DNA from: Hemileia vastatrix
Lineage: Eukaryota > Basidiomycota > Pucciniomycetes > Pucciniales > Zaghouaniaceae
DNA: 64,000 nt
Reading direction: 5' to 3'
Assembly (NCBI GenBank): GCA_030280995.1
Contig: JASXTE010000012.1
Location: 12,250,001-12,314,000, forward strand
The notes beneath the pieces are model-generated. The model was not told the DNA's origin. It did no database searches and worked only from the letters and a program-made list of their open reading frames with translations. The translations under genes were made by a program, and so were the position numbers. Of this stretch, positions 54,942 through 64,000 are shown in pieces. Each line of letters begins with the position of its first letter. Position 1 is the first letter of the stretch.

Positions 54942-55561
54942 GATGAGATTGTGTATAACAGTGTTTGCAGAGGTATCAGAGAAAGACTATTCCAAATTAG
55001 TAGGAGAAGACTCCACTTTTTGAAAAGTTAGAGGAGCGCTGGGCCCATAACCTGATAGACTGAAACGTTGGAAAGACCTGGTTCAGAAGGAGTTAAGTCA
55101 AATAAGATAAGTAAGAATTTAAGATGATAAAGCCTCCACAAAGTATAAACTAAATACCTGGTTCAGAAAGAGTTAAGTCAAATAAGATAAGTAAGAATTT
55201 AAGATGATAAAGCGGCCACAAACTAAGTAGAGAAATAAAATAAGAGATGAGTCAAGTTAATAAAAGACTGTATGAAGGACAGGATAAGAAAAAGAAGAAA
55301 GAAGAGAGATGTGCATTGCAGCAAGAAGAGCATACTTACGTATAAACTAAATACATGGTTCAGAAGGAGTTAAGTCAAATAAGATAAGTAAGAATTTAAG
55401 ATGATAAAGCTGCCACAAACTAAGTAGAGAAATAAAATAAGAGATGAGTCAAGTTAACAAAAGACTGTCTGAAGGACAGGATAAGAAAAAGAAGAAAGAA
55501 GAGAGATACTGATAAGCGGTCTAAGAGATCTCTCTTTTATAGAGGAGAATGGCAACATACA
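54942..55561 (-). repeat. Copia leader with tandem repeats
   Basis: The phrase GGTTCAGAAGGAGTTAAGTC followed by AAATAAGATAAGTAAG occurs three times (about 55080, 55162 and 55360). A longer block including GAGATGAGTCAAGTTAA and GAAGGACAGGATAAG occurs twice (about 55235 and 55443). The spacing shows an 83-bp and a ~205-bp duplication. On the minus strand a TATAAAA at 55541-55535 would place transcription start within this region. Confidence 0.7.
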
Positions 55562-55664
55562 TGAGAACAACAGGTATGGAAGCAAATTTTATATAATGAA
55601 TAAGTACACGATGTTTAAGTTAAGCTGATTAACTAATGAGCGGAATCTAATTATTACTCTAACA
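55562..55664 (-). repeat. 5' LTR (or its first part) of the Copia element
   Basis: Right-hand copy of the terminal segment. It ends (plus strand) ATTACTCTAACA at 55664, next to T-rich DNA. Confidence 0.75.
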
Positions 55665-56290
55665 TTTTTAATTTTTTGAATTTTTTTAAATTTTTTAAAT
55701 TTTTTTAATCTTTTTAATTTTTTTAGATTTTTTAAATTTTTTGATTTTAATGTAATTTTTGATAAGATTTTTATAATTTTTATGATTTCTATGATTTTTA
55801 TGATTTTTTTAATTTTTTTATAATTTTTTTGATTTTTATGATTTTTTTTTTGATTTTTTTGCTTTTTTTTGATACTTTTTATTTTTTTTAAATTTTTTTT
55901 ATCTTTTGATTTTTTAAGGTTTTTTTGGATTTTTTTGAATTTTTTTAGATTTTTTTTGAATGTTTTTTGAATTTTTTAAGATTTTTTTAAGATTTTTTCT
56001 AGATTTTTTTAGATTTTAATTGATTTTTTCTTAATTTTTGATTTTTTTTTGATTTCTTTTTTTTATTTTTATTTGATTTTTTATGATTTTTTATGATTTT
56101 TTATTTTTATTTTTATTGATTTTTTGTGATTTTTTTTTTTTAGTTTTTTTTGACCTTTATGACTTTTTTGAAATTTATGTATTTGATGAAGATTATGATT
56201 TTCAGAATTTATTAATTTTTTTATTCAACTTTCTTTATATTTATGTAACAATTGTTCTTTACTTTGAATGGTTTTCTTTGAGTTGATACA
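55665..56290. repeat. T-rich low-complexity DNA
   Basis: Long runs of four to nine T separated by A, GA or GAT, without a fixed period. Open frames here are Phe/Leu/Tyr-rich by composition. It resembles degenerate poly-T microsatellite and joins the T-rich DNA left of the Copia element. Confidence 0.8.
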
Positions 56291-57638
56291 TTTTTTGAAT
56301 ACACTTAACATGCAACAGTTGGACATTCAATATCATGTTGCATATTGCATAGATATGTTGGGCAAGGGAAATGTACATTTTCCCTCATAAATCTCGACTT
56401 TTGAATATTTCATGGGTGGACAAAATGATGTAACATTTAATTTTTTATGATTTTTCAGCGAGCAGATTGATTGATATGAGTTGCCCCTATCTGTCATTGA
56501 ACATGTAAATCAGAAATGCAGCAAACAATTGGTTTCTTAACATACATTGATTATCTCATGTACAGTTATAGAAAACAGCCTTTTTTTTTCCAAACATTTA
56601 AGTGAATAACATTTTTTTGAGTGAGCATGACATAGTTCAGTATTTTCTGCACTCCATTTTTTTAACAAAATACACTGGTGAAAGTTCAAATCTCATGAAC
56701 CAGAACTATTTGTGAGATTTAGCATGTCCAATAATCATGTATCTGAAGAAGTGTTAGTATATTTTTTAGGCATATGCCTTTCTATTATTTTTGATGTAAA
56801 TGTTTTTATAATTTTTTTTCTTACCCAAGGTGTATTTAGGAATGTGCAGAGGAGAGATGAGAATCATTCAAGTTAAAGAGAAGGATGATGTAGAGAAAAA
56901 AGTCAGTGACAGAAAGAGCTAAGATGTATGAAGGGTGGTGAAGCAAGAGTGAGAAAGACAAAGGCATTGTGAGGTGGTAGAAAAAGAGGGAGAGTAGGAT
57001 ATTAGAGAAGTAAGGAAGAGGAGAAAGGAGTATAGAAAAACTAAAGTAGAGGCTCATGATGGAGAAAGAATAAAAACTAGACATAATAATATGCTTGTCA
57101 TGTTGAAGTTGATGATTTCACAAAGGTGAGAACAGCATCTAATTAAGAAGGTGAGAACAAGAATTCAAGATAAAAACAAAAAAATAAAAGAATAAATCTC
57201 TCATGAAGATTTAGGAGAAGGAGGATATATGAACAAGAGAAAGAGATTTAACAAAGGGGGCATTAATTTTGTACAAACAAAAGAATAAATGGCTCTAAAA
57301 TGGTTATTTTTAGAGTTATTCCCTCTTCCCCAAATGTGACATTCCTTGCTTTGTCACAGAAATGCACCCATGAATGGAATAAGGTCCCAAAACTGAACTT
57401 AACATCTAGTTCATGTTTTTTCCCCTGGTGTCAGTACAGATTTTATTTAGCTTCAATATCAAAATCTCCCTCAGTTGATTGATATCATTTCTTCACACAT
57501 CACTATAGCTTTGTTCCTCATTTATATTCAAGTTTCTTTCACCACACAATATGGGGGGGCTGACTTACTAGTGAGTCTGCAACCTTGGACCCAAACTCAC
57601 CACAGATTGAACACACATTGAGCTTTTGACAAAGGAAC
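56291..57638. other. Unassigned DNA, partly purine-rich
   Basis: No gene or transposon motif recognised. At 56366-56386 a near-perfect palindrome (AGGGAAATGTACATTTTCCC) could form a hairpin. From 56830 to 57260 the plus strand is strongly purine-biased (GA-rich). Neither strand gives a convincing protein. Solo LTR F2 interrupts the sequence at 57639. Confidence 0.4.
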
Positions 57639-58334
57639 TGTCAGCCAGGCTACTAGACCTACCCAGTAAATAGTTATAATTATTTACTAGAGTAGAACTA
57701 AGCCTTTAAATCTCACCTTATTAGTTATATGTACTTTATAAACTGCTTTTAATGTTTTAACTAGTTAATAATTAAAATTAAATTTAATACAATATTACAA
57801 AAGTTCCCTCACTTCTTATTCTTTGACAGCATCCTCATGACAGCTGAAAAGTAGATTAGAGTAACCCAGTACTGAATATTAAAGAAAAATCAAATATTTT
57901 TATTTACCTTGACATATACAGAAAATACTGTATATGGAACATTCCTTCTAGAAAACATTATAATTTGAAATCTTTTATTGTGAGATCTTCTCACTGTGAT
58001 ATTCTTGTATGTAGGAAGTGGTACTGTATTTTTCTCTCTCTTCTTGCCTATATAAGGCCCTTAAATTTGGTTGTTTTTGACGTTTCAATTCTTTACACAT
58101 ATTAAAATTTTATATACAAATTAAAAACTAGCACTATTTTTACCTATTTCTGAGTATTTACAATTAAAGATTTCAGGTTATAAAGTAATAATAATGTTTA
58201 CATTCTTAAATTTTAATTGAGTAAAGCATAAGCAAAATTTACTACATACACTAACATTGAAATCTTGAGCTTCCCTACCATTCATTGCCTTTGGACCACT
58301 GGAAATACCTTCTAGATAATTAGGACCCTCCAAC
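57639..58334 (+). mobile_element. Solo LTR F2
   Basis: This 696-bp LTR starts TGTCAGCCAGGCTACTAGAC and ends CCCTCCAACA. The flanks GGAAC (57634-57638) and GAAAC (58335-58339) are a five-base duplication with one transition. TATATAA at 58049-58055 is the TATA box. It matches F1 (244-1018, minus) across both ends and the TATA region. Confidence 0.88.
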
Positions 58335-58810
58335 AGAAACCATACTATCAGGGATGAACACCACTCAGCAGAACACTTTAAGGTGGGTTTTCAAGTAGAT
58401 TTCAGCATGGGTTCTGTATGATTTCAGTCTAAGTTACATCAGAGTTCAGGTTGGGGACTTTCTAGTAAGTCCAGACCATATATTGAATAGTGTTTTATAA
58501 ATCTCAATTTTCTCCTTGTTACACTTGACATTTGTTTCTTCAATAGAAATTTTTACTTTGTCTATTTCAAGTTGTCCTTTCTCAATTGATATTCTCTCTT
58601 GTAAAATATCTACTTGTTATCCTGAAATATCATTTTGTTTCTCAAAAATATAATTGGTACTGCACATTCATTTAAGTTGTTTTTCAGTCAAATATTTAAG
58701 GTGAGTAGTGATATTGACTTTATCTTCACTTAGAGTGCTTTCAATCAAACATATTTTTTTGATGCTTCTTGACCCATAGGGCGCACACTGAAAACATTGG
58801 AAGGTGAAGG
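58335..58810. other. Unassigned DNA with a minus-strand coiled-coil frame
   Basis: On the minus strand, about 58780-58500, a Glu/Lys/Ile-rich frame with stops reads QVDILQERISIEKGQLEIDK and similar heptad-like text. It recalls the coiled-coil part of gag in elements C and E, so it may be a gag fragment. The right end, GGAAGGTGAAGG, is purine-rich and touches the LTR of element E. No intact gene. Confidence 0.35.
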
Positions 58811-59487
58811 TTTCAGCCTAAGTATTCTCAGGAATGAGTATTTCTTATGTCTAAAATAAGATAACCTCAATTACATTAAGCTTATGAGTAAAAATGATGT
58901 TTGTAATACTTATACATGTGGTTATTATGCTTATACGTATAATTATTACACTATTAAATGACTTATATAAGCTTAAATAGATTATTCATAGATACATAAT
59001 ACTTATTAAGGTGCTAATAGAGTCATTATATACTTATCTTAAGTGATATTAAGTAATTATAGACATAAAAAAGCTTAAATGTATGCATAAACATCATATT
59101 CAGTGAAATATGTAGTTATATTATGTATATATTGGTTGATAAGTGGTTTTAAAACTCTAAATAGCCTATAATATTTATTATTCTGATTTTTTTAGGTCAT
59201 ATGGACATATGCAATGGACTCACCATTCCTAAAAAAGCATATACACCTTTTTCAGGCACATTTATCCAGTTTAGACAACATAATCTGCTTCCTTTGATGT
59301 ATTTTCAAGGATTTATGTGTTGTGATATTATTACTGGGTTAATATAGATGCTTGGGGATGTTAATGGAAGCTTTGAAAGTTGATTTGGTTCCTTTATATG
59401 CTTTGGGTTTCATTCTATACTCTTTGGATGAACTAAATTACCTGCTTCTGTATGGTATCTGTTTTTATCTGTTTTCTCTCTTCACAG

Positions 59488-60403
59488 TGTGGTGATCCAA
59501 ACCTGGGTAGGCCTTTGGAGTGCATATTTGGAGGTATTTGGTATGTAGGGTTTTATTGGGGTTATGGTGTTATTAGTGGTTTTTTTCATCTTTAGGTGAT
59601 ATTTAGTAGTGTTTATGGAGGCTTAAGCTAGGGTAACCTATTATGTCTCAGCTTAATGTCCTTTCTTTTCTCTTCATTTTGGTATCCCTTATGGGTGCTT
59701 ACCTTGCTTTATAGGGTAGTTATGGTGTTGTTATTGGTATTTATCGGATTTTTATTGCTTAGTGGTGCTTATGTAGGCTTAATCTAGGGTCACTTATTAT
59801 GTCTCAGCTTATTTTCCTTCATTTTCTTTTCATTTTGGTATGTCTTATGTGTGTTTATCTTGTTTATTAGTGAAGTTATGGGTTTTTAGGGTTTTTGTGG
59901 GTTGTATGGGTGTTTTAGGGCCTAGAAGCGGCCCGCCTGCCCCTAAGCAGAGCCTCCTCCAAGCGGCCTTGCCGCCTGGGCACTGGGGAGGCTCTAAAAT
60001 GCACTTTTATGCATGAAAAAGGCTGGGAAAGCTGGATTTTGGCTGGGGAATTGGTCAGGGTGGTCTGTGCACTGGCTGTATGATGCGTGTGTGGGAAGAT
60101 TTTTAGGGAATCATCTTATCTCTTTACTCATCGCCTCTCTGTTCCTCACTGTCTCATTGGCTGGTTTTTTGTTGGAATATATTACTGTTCATTTCAACTC
60201 TTTCTGGTAGTCTGTCTGGGACTATTATCTTCACTTTAAAAGGGGTCAAGAGTGTTTAATTAGAGGGTCTAGCAAACAGATCTCCAATTTGCTGCAACAG
60301 GTCAATCTCACTTGTTTTTCTAAAGGGACAGGGGTTATTCTTTCTGGTTTTTCTCCAACTCCCTTGGTCAAGGCCTATAGCTAGTACTATAGGATTGTCT
60401 ACA
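59488..60403 (+). mobile_element. Solo LTR H2 in the element E 5' LTR
   Basis: 916 bp, starting TGTGGTGATCCAAACCTGGG and ending GGATTGTCTACA. The flanks ACAG (59484-59487) and ACGG (60404-60407) are a four-base duplication with one transition. The element B LTR shows the uninterrupted neighbourhood (GGTATGGGTCTGTGCTATC). Confidence 0.92.
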
Positions 60404-60906
60404 ACGGTATGGGTTTATGATATCATTAATTGTGATGTAGTGTCCTTAATGGGGGTCTCGATGTTGAGACTACTTGAAGTGGTTTCCATGGGGAGGTTAT
60501 GAGCCCTCACAATGCTGTAATTTCTGAGGAGAGCAGTGACATCATCTGGATTGAAGGTCTGTGCACTCCAGTGGATTTTGGTATATGTAAGGGAGGATTT
60601 GATGGGTTATTGGACATCACTTACTTACTAAAACTGAAAAAAAAATTATAAAACAGCTAGTATTATATAAAAATATATTTTAAAGCCTTTATAAATTCAT
60701 ATTATTATTATATTAGCTATACCTATATTTTATTAAGCTATTTTCCACCACTAGCACGCACCAATCCAAATATTGTCAGTCAATACTGATCATAACTATT
60801 TTATTAAACTGCCTCTGAGGTTTAATCACTAAATCATTTATAAATAAGTAGAAAAAAAATTAATTTTTACTATTAAATCGTACTTAGATACTAGAATACA
60901 CTGACA

Positions 60907-61500
60907 ATTGGGGGTCTTTCTTTAATTATTTCTTATTATTTAGTATAAGCCTTAGGACATGATTTTTACCTTAGTACAGCTCATATAAACAAAATATTTA
61001 GGTCTAAAGAATATTGGTGGGTTTTAATAGCTCAGCTCTCTCAGAAAAGAACCCTTTTAGCAATTTCACTAAATTTTTAAAATAAAAATTATGTATTTAC
61101 AGTAGTAACTGTACCCATTATTAACACAATATCACTTGCAATTCAGTCACCAATATAACACCCGATTAAATTAGTATTTGGTAAAAGCTTGGTAAGATAA
61201 TTACTCACCCTTAAAGAGGTCTAGTTGAGCTTATTATTCAATTCTTAACATATTTTTTCAAATTTTTATTATATTTTATTTAAATAAAAAAATATGAATT
61301 CAGGGTAAGCTTCAGCACTATTACAAGTATTTATATTACTAATATTTTTGTCCACTTATTACCATTTAGGTTTTCACTTTTGTAGCCATAAAGAATAGTT
61401 ATTTAAGAGGTTATGAGTGCCACAGAACAATGTAAGTGATAAACCTGTTTTTCATTTCAGGTCTAAAGCTAAAAACAATGTAACAGGACATCACTGTAGA
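60907..61500. other. Post-LTR motif and leader of element E
   Basis: Matches the element B leader (12405-12938), including the priming-region motif and the ACCCGATTAAATTAGTATTT phrase. No coding sequence until about 61500. Confidence 0.6.
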
Positions 61501-61504
61501 AGGT

Positions 61505-62640
61505 CAGTCTTACTCCCAGCCAGAAGAAATGAGTTTAGAAGAAAATGAGGCCCTACCAAAAAAAGATAATTATAAAAAAGACATTAGCTTCTCTTCAGGA
61601 TCAACTGTCTCACTTGATGAATCAAGTTCTGAAGCTGTAGAAGTCAAAATCTTAAATCATAAAAGATGTGGAAAAAGTGGAAAACAGCTGCAGGATAGGA
61701 TTCCAGAAACTAAACAAAACTCTAAAATTTCTGAAGAGAGTACAGCTAAACCATTCACTGCCTACCCAAGGAGGATCAGGTCAGTCTCAGGAAAAGAACT
61801 TAGTAGAGAAATGTAAATGGGATTGGTTTCACCAAAAGTGGGCCAGCCACAACTGCAACAGGGGTCCAGCACCTCATCAGACCACTTCAGCTCACTCTTA
61901 CAAGCCTAAGCAAAAGCGCAAAAAACCAGGGCTTTCTCCTATCTCTTAAAAAGTATATTTCATTCTCATATTGCACATAATACTGATTATTACAATTCAG
62001 GTAATATAATTAATGTGAAATCTGTCCAGAAAATTGAGGAGGACATGAGACAATTGGATTTTGATGTAGATACACCTGATTTATCTTTTGTCAATAAAAA
62101 TAGTACTATTTATAATAATAATACATTTAAGCCTCAGTTTCAAACACTTATTATTGAGTTGAGAGCTTTTCAAAATAGTGAAGAATGTGAGAAGAAGGAT
62201 GATGAGTATTTTAATAAAAATACAACTTTCCATAGAATTTTTTCAGCATTATGGAATAGAATTACTGAGTGTGAGAAACAGGCAATTAAGCTCATAATTG
62301 AAACAATTTTGTCCTTAACATTGAATATTTCTAAACTGGAAACAGGAAATTTAGAATTAGAAAAAGAGAAATTAGCTCTAACTCTAAAATGTGATTCCTT
62401 AAGTAATAAATGCAGTGACCTTTCAAACAAATTCTGTGATTTAAAAAAATTGTATGAATCACATTTATTAAAGTATGAATCAAGAACAAAGTTATCTTTT
62501 TCACAAACAAATCAAAATGTCTTTTATTTGTTAAAAAGATTAACTAAGCTTGAGATTGAAACTGCCTAACTACTATTGAATCAGGATAATCATAAGTATA
62601 AGTAGTATAAAAATAATCCTTTCATTAGAAAAAATGAATC
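61505..62640 (+). pseudogene. Element E gag, N-terminal and coiled-coil part
   Basis: SYSQPEEMSLEENEALPKKD from about 61508 equals the element B gag start (SYPQPERMSIEEKD). A frameshift near 61800 is followed by a 184-codon frame (62015-62569): VQKIEEDMRQLDFDVDTPDL, then long heptads (LTLNISKLETGNLELEKEKL, LTLKCDSLSNKCSDLSNKFC). It is interrupted at 62655 by solo LTR H3. It shows that the conserved gag of this family starts near SY(P/S)QPE. Confidence 0.78.
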
Positions 62641-62654
62641 TTAATCATTCCCAT

Positions 62655-63599
62655 TGTGGTGATCCAAACCTGGGTAGGCCTTTGGAGTGCATATTTGGGG
62701 TATTTGGTATGTAGGGTGTTATTGGGGTTATGGTGTTATTAGTGTTTTTTTTCATCTTTAGGTGATAGTTAGTAGTGTTTATGGAGGCTTAAGCTAGGGT
62801 CACTTATTATGTCTCAGCTTAATGTCCTTTCTTTTCTCTTCATTTTGGTATCCCTTATGGGTGGTTACCTTGTTTTATAAGGTAGTTATGGTATTGTTAT
62901 TGGTATTTATCAGATGTTTATTGCTTAGTGGTGCTTATGTAGGCTTAAGCTAGGCTCACTTATTATGTCTCAGCTTTTTGTCCTTTATTTTCTTTTCCTT
63001 TTGGTATGTCTTATGTGTGTTTATCTTGTTGATTAGTGAAGTTATGGGTTTTTAGGGTTTTTAGGGTTTTTATGGGTTGTATGGGTGTTTTAAGGCCTAG
63101 AAACGGCCCGCCCGCCCCTAAGCGGCCTTCCTGCACCTAAGCGGAGGCCCCTCCTGAAGCGGGGTGGCCACCTGGGAGCTGGGGAGGCGCTAAAATGCAC
63201 TTTTATGCATGAAAAAGGCTGGGAAAGCTGGATTTTGGGCAGGGAATTGGTCAGGGTGGTCTGTGCACTGGCTGTATGATGCGTGTGTGGGAAGATTTTT
63301 AGGGAATCATCTTATCTCTTTACTCATCGCCTCTCTGTTCCTCACTGTCTCATTGGCTGGTTTTTTGTTGGAATATATTACTGTTCATTTCAACTCTTTC
63401 TGGTAGTCTGTCTGGGACTATTATCTTCACTTTAAAAGGGGTCAAGAGTGTTTAATTAGAGGGTCTAGCAAACAGATCTCCAATTTGCTGCAACAGGTCA
63501 ATCTCACTTGTTTTTCTAAAGGGACAGGGGTTATTCTTTCTGGTTTTTCTCCAACTCCCTTGGTCAAGGCCTATAGCTAGTACTATAGGATTGTCTACA
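62655..63599 (+). mobile_element. Solo LTR H3 in element E gag
   Basis: 945 bp, starting TGTGGTGATCC and ending ATTGTCTACA, with a perfect four-base duplication CCAT (62651-62654 and 63600-63603). Removing it restores the element B order of gag (ATTCCCAT then TCTCACC, versus TTTCCCATACCACC). Confidence 0.93.
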
Positions 63600-63603
63600 C
63601 CAT

Positions 63604-64000
63604 TTCTCACCAAAATGAAAACATCTCGTGGAAGTCTCAAATATGAAAAAACAAATTCGAATCACAAATCAGTACAAGAGCAAATAAAAGACTATTAATC
63701 TAAGCTAAATTAGTTATTGAGTTTGCCCAGGATTAGTGAGATTAAATTTAATTGGGGGAATTGGCCAAAAATTGACCAGTACCCAACTTATGATGGGGAG
63801 GAAAGCTCTGATTGTAGACATTTTATTCAAAGAATTGACAATTTACAATTCTCATATAAGTTACCAGATGATGAAAAAACATCAAAACCAATTTCATTAT
63901 TTAAGGATGTTACATTATTATGGTTTGAAGCTGTATTAAGTGAGGGTAAAGATTACTCTTGGGATGAATGGAAACACCTAATTGAAAACAATTTGGAGGT
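63604..64000 (+). pseudogene. Element E gag, capsid part, cut by the window end
   Basis: After an early stop near 63705 a frame stays open to the last base: LPRISEIKFNWGNWPKIDQY, PTYDGEESSDCRHFIQRIDN, then FEAVLSEGKDYSWDEWKHLI. It matches the element B capsid block. Pol should follow beyond the window. Confidence 0.8.

Larger units (their letters stand above)
50908..55664 (-). mobile_element. Ty1/Copia retrotransposon on the minus strand
   Basis: Near-identical terminal segments of 103 bp (50908-51010 and 55562-55664) read, on the minus strand, TGTTAGAGTAATAATTAG to GTTGTTCTCA. A polypurine tract (ATGTGGGGG) abuts the left copy at 51011. Between them one polyprotein gene has the Copia order (integrase before RT). 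The TATA box of the element lies inside the right copy's neighbouring sequence (55541-55535). Six shared bases also extend beyond the CA end of the repeat. The true LTR may therefore be longer, with the left copy truncated. The flanks are both T-rich, so a target duplication cannot be recognised. Confidence 0.85.
58811..64000 (+). mobile_element. Element E: B-family Ty3/Gypsy, 5' LTR and gag, running off the window
   Basis: The 5' LTR (58811-60906) is split by solo LTR H2. Without H2 and its duplication it is about 1176 bp, matching the element B LTRs (1185 and 1177). It starts TTTCAGCCTAAG (decayed TGTCAGCC) and ends ACACTGACA, followed by the motif ATTGGGGGTCTTTC. Gag follows, split by solo LTR H3, and reaches the window end at NNLEV, equal to element B at about 14530. 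Confidence 0.9.

Noticed and set aside
54967..54980. GAGGTATCAGAGA near the Copia gag start as an initiator-Met primer-binding site
   Set aside because: It is on the plus strand while the element runs on the minus strand, so the orientation is wrong, and it is far from the LTR.
56083..56286. 67-codon hydrophobic frame in T-rich DNA
   Set aside because: Composition alone (runs of T) gives Phe/Leu/Tyr codons; no start context or conserved motif.

Overview
The window is a eukaryotic nuclear transposon graveyard. It is AT-rich, has no recognisable host housekeeping gene, and almost every interpretable stretch is a decayed LTR retrotransposon or a DNA-transposon remnant. The gag/pol types (a K02A2.6-like Ty3/Gypsy, several chromodomain Ty3/Gypsy elements, a Ty1/Copia and a PIF/Harbinger transposase), long LTRs with TATA boxes, a short GT-AG intron and very AT-rich spacers fit a basidiomycete fungus. 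My best guess is a rust (Pucciniales) with a large repeat-rich genome. That species-level guess is inference from family resemblance, not from a search.

Layout. 1-2823: 3' half of a chromodomain Gypsy (element G), split by a solo LTR. 2824-3816: its probable 3' LTR remnant and unassigned DNA. 3817-6158: a broken PIF/Harbinger transposase gene carrying an unassigned 1.4-kb insert. 6159-50332: one K02A2.6-like LTR retrotransposon (element A) inserted into that transposase gene. The reading frame stops at 6158 and resumes at 50333. Element A is itself filled with later insertions: element B (11220-20041) inside its reverse transcriptase, solo LTR H1 (25860-26805), minus-strand element C (27563-37010) and chromovirus D (38898-47747), the last three in its long, internally duplicated 3' region. 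50333-50440: end of the Harbinger gene. 50908-55664: a minus-strand Copia element in T-rich DNA. 55665-57638: low-complexity and unassigned DNA. 57639-58334: solo LTR F2. 58811-64000: element E (B family), with solo LTRs H2 in its 5' LTR and H3 in its gag, running off the window.

The insertion order reads directly from the junctions: Harbinger first, then A, then B, C, D and H1 into A, with H2 and H3 into E. Target-site duplications, matching LTR lengths and resuming reading frames support most junctions. All pol genes carry stops and frameshifts, so no element here looks autonomous now, although several catalytic motifs survive.

The most unusual content is not in pol. Elements A and D both carry an extra gene on the opposite strand between pol and the 3' LTR. 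In D this antisense gene has a TATA box, a start codon and a canonical 57-bp intron joining two exons in phase. In A it is about 480 codons long and sits in a tandemly duplicated unit. I do not recognise either protein. Other notable features are an AT-hook motif just before the integrase chromodomain in G and C, and an expanded AAAAAT array of about 1.25 kb. I see no defence system, CRISPR array, rRNA or tRNA gene.
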